In this document: piece by piece, positions 44,460 to 57,659 of the stretch
Numbering within the stretch: position 1 is the stretch's first letter
Layout of the letters: each line of letters opens with the position of its first letter
Assembly: GCA_047967505.1 (NCBI GenBank)
Contig: CM106541.1
Source: Dipteris shenzhenensis
Taxonomy: Eukaryota > Polypodiophyta > Polypodiopsida > Gleicheniales
DNA: 64,000 nucleotides
Reading direction: 5' to 3' (one strand)
Made by a program: the position numbers and the translations under genes
Notes under the pieces: model-generated
The model's database searches: none
What the model saw: only the letters and a program-made list of their open reading frames with translations
What the model was told of the DNA's origin: nothing

Positions 44460-45990
44460 ATTTGGTCCCTATTTGGTCATGTAGAAATGGGACTTTGACT
44501 TGGAACACCCTAACAAATACGAATCACAAATGCACAACAAACAAACAAATCAACAGACCACCATTAAAAGTTGACATTTTTGGAAATCCTGCTAGAGAAT
44601 GGAATGGTCAACAAACAACACAAACCTACTCATCAAGACCAAAGGATGCAAAGAGCTCATTGTCAACAAAGATATCAATAGTAGAGAGAAGAATGGACAT
44701 CACGATAAGATGCTCAAGCTAGAAGACTCTAGAGTGTTGATGAAGAAGAGACTCAATCTCAAGATGAAGTGGGAAAACATGCAATTCAATACCAAATACA
44801 AGCCAAATAAAAAACGGATAAAGGATTCGAAGAAGACCAAAAGAATCAAGCATCTGCCTCTCAAGGACAATGAGGAAGATTTTGGCAAGATCCAGGAAGC
44901 ATATCCCATCAAACTCACATAGCAAGGGTGAAATTCAAGTTCAATAGTGCAATCCATAATGGATTTGTTTGAAAGTCTACAAATGGATGCAACAGCAATG
45001 TAAGGATCAAAGATGAAAATAAAATTTCCAAATTACATGGGATGACAGGGTAAGAATCCTTTCTACCATGTGCAAAGTCTTTTGCAAATGGTAGCAATAT
45101 TTCAATATAGAGGAGGAATACTTGATTTACTTTCCCATACATTCAAGATAAATCAATTGAGTGGTTTGATCAATATCCAAATGACGATTTCACCACATGG
45201 ACCCAATTAAAGAAAGCCTTCCTAAAGAGCTTTTGACATGATTTTAGCAAGGAAGACATGATGCTAAAGCTCAATTCAATCAAACTGAAACTAGGAAAAT
45301 CAATAAGCAACTTTACAACCCAAAAGAGGAGTTGAACAATCAAAAAAATATTGTATGAAAATCTGTGTAACATGGAGATCACCTATTCAATAAGAATGTA
45401 TGCATGAATTTCTTTAAAAATCAATTGCAATCTAGAAGGAGGTCGCTACTAAACCCAAAAGAAAAAAGGAAGTTGTGTCTTTCATGATGTGGACACACCA
45501 AGGTTGAGAAAGAGGAGATGAAAAAGATTCTAAAAGAGATGGGAATATGAGGTGTTCCAAGAAACGAAGAAGGTGGCAGGCATCTAGCGAATGAGCACCA
45601 GTTAGGAAAATATTACAACATAGGCAATCATTCAAACGGCATGACCAAAGTGCGTTGGTTCAACAAAATACAACCAGACCCCAAAGGTCCACCAAGTGGA
45701 AAGAGAGGGGGAAAAGGTATGTTACTTCTGTGGTAAGGAAGGTCCCCACAAGAGATAATAGCGAGTATGATAAGACAAAAGGATCAACATCTAGCTAGTG
45801 TCTCATAATCAAGTTGACCCACTCGATTGGTTGCATATAATAGGGCTCCACAAATTCCAAGATCTCACATTGAGTTTAGTGTTTGACTGCACAATGGCAG
45901 TCAAAGTATCAACACCTACAACAATGGAGCCACCAAAACCTTTGAAGAAAAAGGCACGAAGATCACCATCAATGAGGTGGAAGTGGCTTA
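44460..45990 (+). pseudogene. Gypsy Gag remnant
   Basis: Plus-strand reading includes a basic, Lys-rich stretch (44599-44920). It then has the retrotransposon-gag block EWFDQYPNDDFTTWTQLKKA with FLKSF (about 45155-45235) and HDFSKEDMMLKLNSIKL. A defective knuckle CYFCGKEGPHKR lies near 45722-45757. Many stops. Confidence 0.6.
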
Positions 45991-46176
45991 AGTGGCCTTA
46001 ATTTTCTAAGTGGCAAGCGTTAATGGCAATTGCTGGCTCTCCATTGGGAATCCTAGACATATGTTTTTCCATAAAATGTGTTCTTTTCTCGAGACCTGCC
46101 ACCCCATGGTGAAATCAAACTTTAAAAATATAAGCATCCATTGCGTGATGCATCAAGTCATACAAGGTTTATTCAC

Positions 46177-48680
46177 TCAATAAAGAAGTGCTTGATGGTA
46201 TACAAAGAGTACAAACTTGTTTGCTAAAAAATAGTGGCAAAACTTCTTCATGGCATACACCATTTTGAGGCCTTCCCTCTCCGTGGCTGTGTAGTCCACC
46301 TCGGCATCATTAAATTGGTGACTTGTGAAATATACGGGGTAGTCCAAATTATGCTCGCCTGGTTGTGCCAACGCACATCCTATTGCAAAATTTGAAGCAT
46401 CTATTTGCACCTGGAATATATATCCCAATTTGGTGCTCGCAATATGGGAGTTGAGGCTAGTGAGAGTTTAACGGTTTTGAATGATGCTTGGCATGCCTCT
46501 ATCTAGTTGAATACAATTAAAAGATTATATAAAGGCCAAGCAAAGCATTGTACACCCTTGGCATTTGTGGGGGGTGGTAGCTCGAGATGAGCTTGATGTT
46601 GTTATAGTCCATGGAAATTCTATTTTTTGACACAAAATGCCCTAAGATCACCCCATCTTTTACAAAAAACTAGCATTTGCGGGTTTTGAGGGAAATTTTG
46701 TATAGGCAACACCTCTCAAAGACTAGCTTTAAATATTTGAGTGGTCATTCCATGCCAAATGTATGCATAGATAATTGAGAAATACCTCTAAGAAATTCCT
46801 CAAATATACTCTATGAAGGTTGTGATCATCAGCCTTTGAAATGTTGCGGGAGCATTAGTGAGTCAGAAGAGCATCTTGAAGCATAGACTCCCCATTTTGT
46901 GGCAAATGCTGTCTTGTGTTGATTCACTAGGGCTATGGATACCCTGCTAAGTGGGCTGTCCCACCATCCTCACTCTTGAGACATAAAAGCCTGAAATGGG
47001 TGATAGTGCTCCAAACTAATCCGTCAAGAAAGCTTCAAGCTTCTTTTCCTATGACTCTCTCTAGTGCATGCTTTGTGAATGGTAGTTTTTAGTGGAAGCA
47101 TTTACCTTATTTAGATTGACACATACTCTAATCTTGCCATTCTTTTTCAGCACAATGACTATGGGGGATGCCCACTCTGTATGATCGATCTCATATATGA
47201 GGCTCGTTTTGATCAACTTTTAAATTTCTTCTCTCACAATCATTGTGTATTCAGGATTCATGGGATAGGGTCTTTGTCTAACCGGTCTGACATCATCCAT
47301 CTAGGATGGTGTGTCACACGACCTTGGAGGAGACACCATCATAGGGATGGTTTGCTGCACAAACTTGGGGGGCACACCCTACATATAAGTGTACTTCTAG
47401 GCCAACTAGTCTTTGTATTATTAGAGAAGAGAGATTAAGGCCTCTTCTTTGTCCAAGCATGAGATCATAAGCAATGTAGAATGGTTTAGGGTCTTCATCT
47501 AATGATGCTAGTTCTGCCTCTTTAACCTTGGTTGGACCATCAAAACCTTGTAGGGTTCCCTCCTCTGCCATCCTTTTATCTTGCTCTAGAAGTATTTTGC
47601 AGTAGTGGACCATGTAGGACTTAAAATGTTTTGGGACTTGGCGTAAATCAATACTTTTCTCTTAGTCATCATCCTAGTCCTTTTGAATAGGTTGCTTCTC
47701 CTTAAGAGAATTCTTTTAGGTTTTAGCCCTTGGGGCCTTGTCCTTTGGCGGAGGCTTAGCTTCTGATGAAGCCTTAGCCTTTTGTGGGAAATCTTCTTCG
47801 GCCATAAAAGATCCTAATGGGGTCTTCAATTTATTTAGCATAGCTTCCCAATTGGAGGAGAACTCATGGTGGATGGTGATAGCACCAATGTACCTAAGCC
47901 AATGAAGTTCAAACTCTACCTTCATTACTCTTGTTCCTTCCTTGGATGCCTTCAATATATTGATCATGTTTAAGGGGACTATAGTCTTGGGCACCGTGGA
48001 ATCATAAGCTACCAATTGTGTTTCCCTCTTCTCAGGCACATCTACGGCTGCAAGAATATGCATCCCATTGTGAGAGAGAACTCAGACTCTAGTAGCGAAG
48101 CATACCAATGTTTATCTCGATCCTCTTTTGCATCCTTTCTTTATGGGCCTAGAACACATTCACTGAAGTGGTCCTCTGGGTAGTGTCTAACTCGGATGTG
48201 AATAAATTACTAGACATAGGATGCGCTTTCCAAGTTTGAAGGCCAACCCTCATGACATGTTCGTCCTTACGCAGTTATATTCTATTCAAGATCCAACCAA
48301 TCCTGTAGTGCACATGAAAGGTCTTCCTGATATAATATCGTAGCCATCCAATTGGTCTTGGAAATACATAACCACAAACCATACTTGGTAGGTGACTCAT
48401 GAGACCAAAAATCTTGATTTTGATATCTCTTAGCACTCCTACCTATTGAGCAGTGGCTCCATTGGCTAGCTTGATCACCACAAGGTTTGTACTTTCTATC
48501 TTGGGTCATGCCCACTTGGTCTAGCACTGCTTGGTGATTATAATCACATCGGCTACTCCATCCAAGATTGCCATGGCACTCTTGTCTTGGTAGGACATTG
48601 TTAACCACTTGGGTTAACATTGTTACATTTTGTGCCTTCCTATAGAGTCTTGTAAATATGCGTAATGAGCCCATGAATTT
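46177..48680 (-). pseudogene. Gypsy Pol remnant: protease, RT, RNase H
   Basis: Minus strand, opposite to the gag remnant on its left. A protease-like piece, KLANGATAQ then GVLRDIKIKIFG, is near 48400-48470. The linker between protease and RT contains EAELASLDEDPKPFYIAYDL (about 47450-47530). RT blocks are worn (LTNAPATFQRLM near 46850). RNase H is best kept: VQIDASNFAIGCALAQPGEH, DYPVYFTSHQFNDAEVDYTA and TEREGLKMVYAMKKF (46428-46177). The family differs from the chromodomain Gypsy element in intron 2. Confidence 0.75.
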
Positions 48681-49228
48681 TGTTAGAAGATGCCTTGGAG
48701 CCGTAGCGACTCAAGAGGGTTGTAATACTACAAGTAAGATAGTATAATGGTAGGAAGAGGAGTGAGAATATAGGGTTGGCCCTCCCTTCAAAAAGTGAAT
48801 TGTATAAAGGCCAAAAGTCAAACATTGGTATGGAGTTGTAAACGTGCAATTTTGAGGAGCTCTCTCTTCTTTCAAGAGTTTTGTCTATGTTCTTCTTGCT
48901 CTTGCCTTTGTGAATGATTCTCACCCCCCTTCCTTCATGCTCCCTACTCCCTCCCCCTCCTCACCCTTCCCCTTTCCCCTTCTTCTCATGAGGATTCACA
49001 TTGCTACAGCTTTGGAAGCCATTTGTATGACACTCATGGCCTATACATGCTTGCATTGCTCCCACAAAAAGTAGCATAGAGTAGGAGGTTTCATCGGCAT
49101 TCCTTGAAGATCCCCATGCCATTGTTGAAGAGTTCAAATATGCCTTTGCTTTTCATCAAAACATCATTAGAGAACTATTAGCCACTTTGCAAAAATAAAT
49201 AAAGAAAGAGTTTCCCATCTTTAGAAGG

Positions 49229-49272
<44 letters not shown>

Positions 49273-50480
49273 TAGAGAGAGTGTTTCTTCTCACATTTCG
49301 GCTTATAAAGAGCATGGTACATTGTGTGCACTCTGATTCGTTCTTTGAGCGAACCTCTCTGCACTTGTGAGTGAAGGGAAGCAAACACCATATGCCATTT
49401 TTAGTTCTTTGTGTTGCTTTACATCTCTCTCCCTCTATGAAATAGAGGAATAAGCAAGACCTACTCTCAACATAAATGGCGCAAAGCCTCACTATACTAC
49501 ATATTATTGAATTTATGCCTATAAGTTCCTTACATTGACATTGGAACAAATAAGCCAAGCACCTTCTATTTCCTTCGACTTGAAAAACATAAAGAATTGA
49601 GAGCCTTCTACAAAATATGATCTATAAATGTTTTGAGATACTATAACATATGTAATGAAGGGGGGGAAAGGGCTATTTAAGAGTCCCTTTAGAGGCCTTT
49701 TAGGTGGGAAATGTGGAGGGACTATATAAGTCCCCATCCACCACTCATTGTACACTTTTGATGTGACATCTAATCCTGTCTACTCTCACCTCCTTCCTCC
49801 TATGGATGCCCGATATCCTGGTCGGTACAACAAGAACTATCCATCCAAGGACATGAAGGATGTCATCGAATTGTTATTTCTCCCAAGACATAAAGAGGAA
49901 TCTTTATTGCATTGATGATGGTCAAGAAAGTTAACTTTGGTTAACTAAAATAAGCTTTGTTTTACTTTTTCTTTGCATTGGTAAAAAGAGAATTGTGGGA
50001 ATGCCCACCAAGGCCTACAATTAGTCCAAGAACTAGTAATGCATGCATTTTGCTAACCTCTAATGGGTTAAAGTGTTGGAACTTGTTTGTGCAATGTGCA
50101 GGACGTAAGAGAGTGCAAAAAAGACCCAAGAGAGGGGAGAAAAGAAACAAAAGCATGTCCCACGAGGTCTAAAAGCATGGACAAGGGAGTGCCTCTTTAA
50201 AAGGAGGGCCCATGAGATAAAAAAGGCACCAAAAGCACCAGATTTAAAAAGAAAGCCTAAAAAGCTTGGATTTTAGAAAGCCTTAAAAGCTTGGCTTTTA
50301 TGTAAAAGGAGGGTACATGCATTGTAAGGTGGAAAAAAAACCTATGTCCCATACAATGGTAGGGCAAGCAGTTTAGGTGGGAAATGAAGGAACATTTTGA
50401 ATTGGAATATCACGTAGTAATGTACCACTAATTGGCACTCAATGTACAACATGGCAAAGAAACGCTTGTATAGGCACACC

Positions 50481-50516
<36 letters not shown>

Positions 50517-50619
50517 TCTCTCAACAGACTACTACTCACTTTTACACTCTCTTGCTTTATCTCTCATTTATCTTGTCTGAGATACTTTGTGCAAGCAAAT
50601 ACCATCGGCGAGTTAGTCA

Positions 50620-50668
<49 letters not shown>

Positions 50669-50950
50669 GCAGAGAGAAAGTAGAAGCAACGTTATAATGC
50701 CAGTCTCAAGGTGATAAAATCATAGGATGAGAATTCATATGAAAAACCAATGAAGAGAAGTGACGAAGAATATGCAACGAGGTTCATCATCTTTTTAATC
50801 AATGTAAGTCAGGTCTGGATGTGGATACACGGGCATGTATATTTCATCAGATTGTCCAACATCGTTCGATGAGGGGATTCCTTAGTGGATTGCAACAGAG
50901 ATTTGAGGATGCTCATGGAGATTTAGTAGCAAACATTTGATACACTCACT
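48681..50950. other. Non-coding, microsatellite-rich
   Basis: Contains (GA)n at 49229-49282, (TC)n(AC)n at 50479-50516 and (TC)n at 50622-50665. A TATA-like GACTATATAAG lies near 49720. AAGCTTGG words repeat near 50258-50300. These could be LTR remains but no pair was found. No gene supported. Confidence 0.55.
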
Positions 50951-50953
50951 ACA

Positions 50954-53320
50954 GTGAAAGTGCCTAGACGCTCTAGGGAGTTGTTTTTCAAAAGAGGTAG
51001 TATCATGATGCTAATGAATGGTACCATAATAGAAACATCTCAAACAAACATTTTTGCCCTATTGAGAATGTTAAACATACACAGAAGAAACTTTTATGCA
51101 GCTAAATTGCATTTGGAACAGGCAAAATTTGGTGTATTGCCATTTTCAACATGTGAAAAACAACCTCGTCTAGTTGAGTCAATTAGTGATGAGATTAACG
51201 AGGTGGTTTTCTCCTTTTGGGCTGATCATACCCATGTGTCACCAAACAAAAAATATGTTTAGGGACTGGAAATAAAATCTTACATAAAGGACCCTATGCA
51301 CCTCCTTGACTAGCCTCAGGTGCTCACAATGGTCATGATTGTTTCATTCTTTGGGTTATTGCTGTACCCCAACTATATATTACTTTGAAACTGATATTAT
51401 CATGGTGGTGGATCAAGGTGATAGTTTTCAACATATCACATTTCTTTCAGTTGTTCATTACAAAGAAAATAGTTACTTACCAATGCCATAGTGGGATTAC
51501 TAGAAAACTGGTATCATTGTATGACTGTGTGGTAGTATGGAAAAGGTTTACACTATGATGTCTTATGGAGGAAATTACTTTTCTGCTAGTAATACAGCAA
51601 GATACCTGCATAGTAGAATGCAGTGTGACATATTGCTTGTAGCTATTATAGTAAGTTCCTTACAAGAAATTGGTTCCATAGTAAGGTGGCATTGGTAGTG
51701 CAAGAATACCAATATAAAAGTAAGGTTACCATCAAAACACGTTGAATATAAAATGTGTGAGAATGAAAGAGGAAAAGTGTACCAAGTGTGCAATCGTGGG
51801 AAAGGAAGTAGTGGTAGCACAAGATACTAATAATTCATAGTAAGGTTGTGCGCTGTCATGGAAATGTACTTTACTTAAAACTAGTGGAAGCACAAGAAAA
51901 TTGGATTTATAGTAAGGTTGTGTGTTATCATGGTAAGTTGATAATATACTTTACTTCTATTCCCATTCCCATTATTGTACCGATATCATGCGAATATTTG
52001 TTTTTGATACCACACTTTCTTAAAGCAAGACAAGTTCCATACAAAAGTTGTGGTGGCTCCACAAGACTACTGGTATAATTTTAATAAGAATATGGGTGTA
52101 TACCGGTATTACCAATGGGATTGAAATACTAGTTTATACTGGTGTTTACCAATGGGATTGAGATACCAGTTTATACTGGTATCATGTAAGTAATCCATCT
52201 ATTCAATTGATGTTGTAGGGTGGAGATTTATCTCTTATTCAAGGAGATACACCTAGAGACCAAGATTTGACAATGGGCATTTGAAAACTCAAAGCCTTAT
52301 TTTGTTCGTAAGATCAAGGATCACTACACATGCTATTGAATTGCATCGGTTCAGATGTCCTTTTTAAAGAATTCCTTGAATCACATGAGGACTCCTACAT
52401 TGGATTGCATCTATGTGCGTGTCAATATGTTTGTGATATTTGTATGGTGGATGGCCATTTAAAAGGATGCAAGTCTACAAATAAATCCTACAAGGGTGTT
52501 ACATCAGTTTGGGAGTCTATTTTGTGTGCAAAACAAGCAACTTCTGCATTCCATGCTCAAAAGTGTGTCATGGGAGAGTGCAATGACTGTGAACCTTAGA
52601 AGCTGCCAGTATGTCTAGCTGAGATGGGAAGAAGAATAAAAGTAAGGTTCTAACACACAAGGACATGTCTACTAGGGAACTTATTGATAAATTCAATGCT
52701 CATCTAGTGGATTTTATCAAACACAATTTTGTGTACAGATGGCAACAAAGCAGAGCCATATAAATAATGTTTGACAAGGTTCCCAAGGATGTGGTTGTAT
52801 CATGTGTAGATTTTGATGAAAATTATAGCTTTAAGGGGCAAAATGAGAGACGGTCCATGCACTAGTATTCTAGTCAAGTAACAATCTTTGTTCACATTTC
52901 CTACATTTGTATTGTAGGTGACATCCACAAAACCCATCAATTCTACATATCGGATGATAAGTAGCATGACATTCTTTTTGTGCAGCATTGTTTCATGCTT
53001 CATCATGAATGGTTGAAGGATTTTGGTCTACTGCTTAAATGACATTGGGTATGTCTAATGTAGCAGCCTCCCAATTCAAAGCTAAAAGGCCTTTCTACTT
53101 TGTATCTTTGTACACCTACGCGACCGGATTGTAAATGATGTGGAACTTCTTTAGTTGTGGTCATGGGAAGGGTGAGCATGTTGGTGCAAGAGTTATTGTA
53201 AAATATTATTGACTCACCAACAAACTGAAGGAGGATGGTGCAAAGTTGCAAAGTGCTGCTGATGTATTGACCAAAATCCAATTGCATCATAGCCCTCCAA
53301 ATAGACACTTCCATCCTAGC
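50954..53320 (+). pseudogene. Decayed DDE-like DNA transposase, interrupted
   Basis: Three plus-strand stretches fit one transposase-like protein. First (50954-51290): ALLRMLNIHRRNFYAAKLHL then FWADHTHVSPNKKYV. Second (52330-52600), after about 1 kb of unrelated sequence: a Cys-rich region ending KCVMGECNDCEP. Third (52630-53310): NFVYRWQQSR, VDFDENYSFKGQNE and QVTIFVHISY, then SNVAASQFKAKRPFYFVS and WNFFSCGHGKGEHVGA. From memory, this DxxENYS, SDGxASQFK, HGKGE layout occurs in uncharacterised transposase-like proteins of animals and some plants. The presumed second Asp is Asn here, and there are several stops. I cannot name the superfamily or its terminal repeats. Confidence 0.6.
51340..52200. 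other. Insertion or spacer within the transposase remnant, with short repeats
   Basis: AGTAAGGTTGTGYGYTGTCATGG-like words recur at about 51838 and 51914. ACCAATGGGATTGARATAC is repeated at about 52108 and 52147, next to ATACCGGTAT. The words resemble the segment at 35380-35490. No coding sequence. Confidence 0.5.
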
Positions 53321-53784
53321 CATCGATCTTAGATTTAGATCAGGGGTCCACATTGAAAGTGCCTTCTTCCTCTTAATTAGGCCTCCCCTAAGTCAAATTT
53401 TGTAGCTTGGAGCCCACCATCCACCAAAGACATCCTAGGCCTTTGATCTATCCACCATCCACCTCCATCCAAAGGCCAAGGTTGCCATATTTCAAAATAA
53501 AGGTACCCATGTCACCTGATTCATTGCTATGGGGCCCTTAGCCCATGGGTTACCATAGTAGGTTCACCTCCAATTAACTTAATCCATTCCTTGCAAAGCC
53601 CTTTTGAGACCCCAAATCTCCTCTAATACCCTACACTTGTCTCCATCCTTTCTTGACTCATGGATCGAGGGCCACATTGATAAGAACAAAAAATTGTGAG
53701 CCATATTGACATAACTAAAGGACTATCAGCAGCTACTATAGATTGCAAGCTATAGAATCATACTATAATTGAAAAATGTTGATC
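53321..53784. other. No recognised feature
   Basis: Non-coding sequence between the transposase remnant and the tandem repeat. Confidence 0.4.
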
Positions 53785-53990
53785 AAATTATAAAGTCCAA
53801 CTGAGGGAAGCAGTCATACAAAGAGAGAACCATAATATCCAATTGAGTGAAACTTTCGAATTCCTAAAGTCCAACTGATTGAAGCAATCATAAAAAGAGA
53901 GAACCAGTGTATCCAAACGAGTGAAACATTTCAAATTATAAAGTCCAACTGAGTGAAGCAATCATAAAAGAGAAAACCATCGTATCCAAA
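53785..53990. repeat. Tandem repeat, about 75-bp unit, three copies
   Basis: Each unit carries TAAAGTCCAACTGA..GAAGC, CATA.AAAGAGA..ACCA and TATCCAA..GAGTGAAAC. The third copy is truncated. Confidence 0.85.
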
Positions 53991-54832
53991 GATGGATAAA
54001 TGCAAAGGCAATATATTACTTTGAAATTAAAGTTATATAGAAAAGCCAAATGTATAGTCAGCCCCTAAAGTTATATACCCAAGTAGTGTACATCAAGTTT
54101 TACTCTTCTACATTTCAAAAAGAGACAATTATTGTATATAAGGATGGATAAATGCAAAGACAATTTATTACTGAAAACTCAAGTTATATTGAAAACCCAA
54201 ATGCATTAGAGGGGTGGTCAGCCCTAAAAAAGGCTCGGGTAATATATATATCCAAGATTCTCTTATAGATTTTGAATTGGTTTCACTCATAATCAAAAAG
54301 TGGTTTTGAAGTTGAGCCAAAGCCAAAAAACAATGGGTGAAAACAAAAAAACAGAGTAGCTTAAGTTCCAAGAGATCAAGTCCAAGATCTCTAAAGAACT
54401 TGTGATGTATGCAAGGCTTCCAAGGCATGGGATTGACATAGAGCATAGTGGGAGCCTTCAGCAACATACTTTGCAAACTGCTTCTTATAAAATTGAAGGC
54501 CTTCCCATAGTTTCTCCTACACAATCAATCCATTATGCGAATGACAAATCTCAGGTCAACGTTGTGGATTTCCTCCTCCAAGCGATCAATCTCATATATG
54601 AGTCACTGAGGGACCCATTGCGAAAGGGTTTTATCTTCCATAGGACAATAGGATGAATAAATGTCATTGTTGTCATGGTTTTCTTTCTCCAAACTAGTGA
54701 CTAAAGTGAATCTGCAGACCCCGTTCCTTCACTTGCTTGTATTGCAAGGCATGCAACTTTTAGTGAGCTTTGTAGAAAATTCACATAGCAATAAAACATC
54801 AATTCAATCACTTTGGAAATATTTTAATATTG

Positions 54833-54874
54833 TATATATATATATATATATATAAACATAAAGAGAGAGAGAGA

Positions 54875-54933
<59 letters not shown>

Positions 54934-54944
54934 TTGATAGATAG

Positions 54945-54979
<35 letters not shown>

Positions 54980-54982
54980 TAT
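54833..54982. repeat. Compound (TA)n(GA)n(TA)n(GA)n microsatellite
   Basis: Four alternating simple tracts in 150 bp. Open Ser/Leu-rich frames through it are artefacts. Confidence 0.9.
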
Positions 54983-54984
54983 CC

Positions 54985-55390
54985 GAAATCTTTCATCTCA
55001 CATTATGGTCCTTGGCCTATCAAAGCATACTATCTAGTTAGAGCATTCTCCTATTGCAGTAAGTCCCACCGTCATCATAATGATATCTCTTCCTCTCTCA
55101 TTAGCATTAACCAATCACTTTGCTTCAAATCTTCAACTTAGTTCATTCAAAATATTTCATCTCATATTATATATATATATATTCAAAATCTTTCATCTCA
55201 CACTGTTAAAGGACACTATCTAGTCAGAGCATTCTCCTACCATACTAAGTCCTACCATCATCATAGAGACATCTCTTCCTCTCTCATTAGCATTATGCAA
55301 CCACTTTATTTCAAAATTTATACTCAATTTATTTGAAATCTTTCACTTCAATCACTTTATTCTAAATATTTCATCTCACATTATGGGTTT
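54985..55390. repeat. Tandem duplication, about 190-bp unit
   Basis: TCTTTCATCTCACA, CACTATCTAGT.AGAGCATTC and CTCTTCCTCTCTCATTAGCA occur in the same order in two adjacent units. Confidence 0.8.
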
Positions 55391-56225
55391 GTAATTATAT
55401 TATATCACACCTTGGAGTTCCGCTCTCATCATCACCATTTTCCTATCCTCAGACTTCCTCTCGCATTTTCTGTTCCTTCTTCCATTGTGCCTTGAAGTTC
55501 TACTCTCGTTACCATTCTCCTATTCTAAGCCTTACTCACGCACTCTTGGTCATTCCTCCTTCCATCTCCCCTTAGCTCTACACTTCATTTTTATTATTTC
55601 TCATCCTTTTTGTGAGCACATGGATATTATAGTTCTATTGGTTTTAATGATCATCACAGGGTGTTGTGATTGGTCCATTATGGACTCCATGTGAGTTCTT
55701 GCATGGATTGCAATGTGACTTCCTAGCATGAGTTTGGCTATGTGGTAGGAGATGGAGGAGAGTCGCCTCCATTATAGCAAGCTATAGAGGCAGTTTTGAG
55801 AGTCGATTCCCACAAAAATAGTGTGAGAGCTTGGCTCTTGGTGTCTACACACAGTGGAGGTCAGGACCACATCAGGTGGCTATCCTCTAGCGGTGTTGGT
55901 GATTGATATTATCTTGAGCACGTCATGTGAGTAAGTTAGTTGTAGTTGTGTGGTATGAGCCTATGTGGCAAGCCTTTGTGGCGATCTATAATCATTGTAA
56001 AGAGCAAAAGCCCCGGACCTGTAGGGATGAGCTTAGTGTTGAATAGAAGTCTAAACTAATTTTTTATGAGAGTTATTAAGTCATTTGATGTCATAGTTTC
56101 ACTTCAGTTCATAAGCTTGTGATTTTAATTTTGAAAAAATCCGTTTGATTAAGTTTATTGCATGCATCAAATAGTTTGAGGAACTAAGCCATCACTTATA
56201 AGTTTTCTTATCGATTTGCATGCCA

Positions 56226-56264
<39 letters not shown>

Positions 56265-56925
56265 CCTCTCTGTCTCTTTCTCTCTCTCATATTCCACAAC
56301 ACATTATTTGGACTTACTCTCTTATGTGGACATGGTCACCTGTGGCCAAGTTTGCTAAATAACAACACCTCATTTCACAATCCAATGCGAGTGAGCTCCA
56401 CTTCCTACTACAAAATCAATCTTTGACATGACAATTGGAAAACACTATATATGCATATAGTAACAATTTGTCACAATAGTAACTTTTCATGGTAGGCCAA
56501 CAAAATTATTTGGAGGACATCCAAGTGATAGTTTAGTTGGCTGAGCCATGGAGCTACATCAAGGAATGTAGTATCAATTGAAGCCAGCAATTGGAAAATA
56601 AGAAAGTCCAAAACATAAACACACTCTTGAATCTTCTCTGGAAGTCTTGACACTACTAAGTTGCATAGGAAAATTACATCACCTCCTTTATTTTGTTTAT
56701 TTTGGCAATAGAGAAGCAATTGGAATAAAAAATAATTGATAGAACAAACCGAAGTAAAGGGTTGATGAACATAACTGTATCTTGAACATCTCTAAGTACA
56801 TTTGAAAGAACTTGAATGTCATCTTCATTGAAAGGTAAATAATATGGCCTACCTCACAAGGATATATGTACATGGAAAGAAGGACCAAGAAAGGATAAAG
56901 CAGACTTATTTGATTGCCACATCAC
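55391..56925. other. No recognised gene; (TC)n at 56229-56290
   Basis: Non-coding by inspection, with one long TC-rich tract and no motif I can name. Confidence 0.5.
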
Positions 56926-56929
56926 CTTG

Positions 56930-57393
56930 ATGGCGTGTTTCTTGTGAATTATGCACAGTCGCTCAAATCTTCTTGCTCGAAGATCAGCTGCGGCTTGTTC
57001 AACTATGCCTTGCTCAACAGCTCTTCTTCTGGCTTCCATCTTTGCTACGGCTTGCATCTTTGCTGTTGCTTCCTCAAGTGGCCTTTTGATCATCGTGGCT
57101 AACTCTTGAACTACCATCCTTGGTTCCTTAAACTATTTTTTATCAGAATGCACAACATTTGAGGATAGTTCAGTGATTATAACTCGGCTATGCCTCAAAG
57201 GAGGCAGCTCGAATATACCTTGCATCTTTGGACCTAGTAAAGCCATAGGATCACAAGTTTTGTCAAATCTATATCTAAGTACTTGGAGTGAAGCCATGTC
57301 TTTATCCATGGCTGTGACTCTGTGTGCATTAGCCGCTGCAAGGATGAAGCTATCAGAGAAGAAACAACTCAGGCAGTCTTCTATGCTTTAATG
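56930..57393 (-). pseudogene. Unrecognised coding remnant with coiled-coil segment
   Basis: One minus-strand frame reads from about 57393 to 56930 with a single TAG (near 57137). Before it: FILAAANAHRVTAMDKDMAS, RYRFDKTCDPMALLGPKMQG and IFELPPLRHSRVIITEL. After it: ELATMIKRPLEEATAKMQAV and AKMEARRRAVEQGIVEQAAA, a strong heptad-type helix, then RRFERLCIIHKKHAIK. The helix is followed by GTGATG, a possible splice donor. Composition is much more protein-like than the surroundings. I do not know the family; host exon, processed pseudogene and transposon ORF are all possible. Confidence 0.5.
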
Positions 57394-57659
57394 CAAAGCC
57401 CCGAGGGCTAAAGCCTACGATCTATACTCGAGTTGTATGCATCGGCAAATTGATCTCATGAGCTTCTAGAATGGGAGATTTGGAATAGCCTAGTGCATGT
57501 TCTTCTTTGATGCATGTCGAGAGTGCCTCCTTTATCAGGATCTTTTAACTTGCTCTTTGGGGGGCTTTCTTCTACTCTTTTGAGAGGATGCCTTGGAACT
57601 TACTTTTGGATCATGCTTCATTGGTGCAATGTTTTGGGTACGTGCCATCTAATAGAAAA

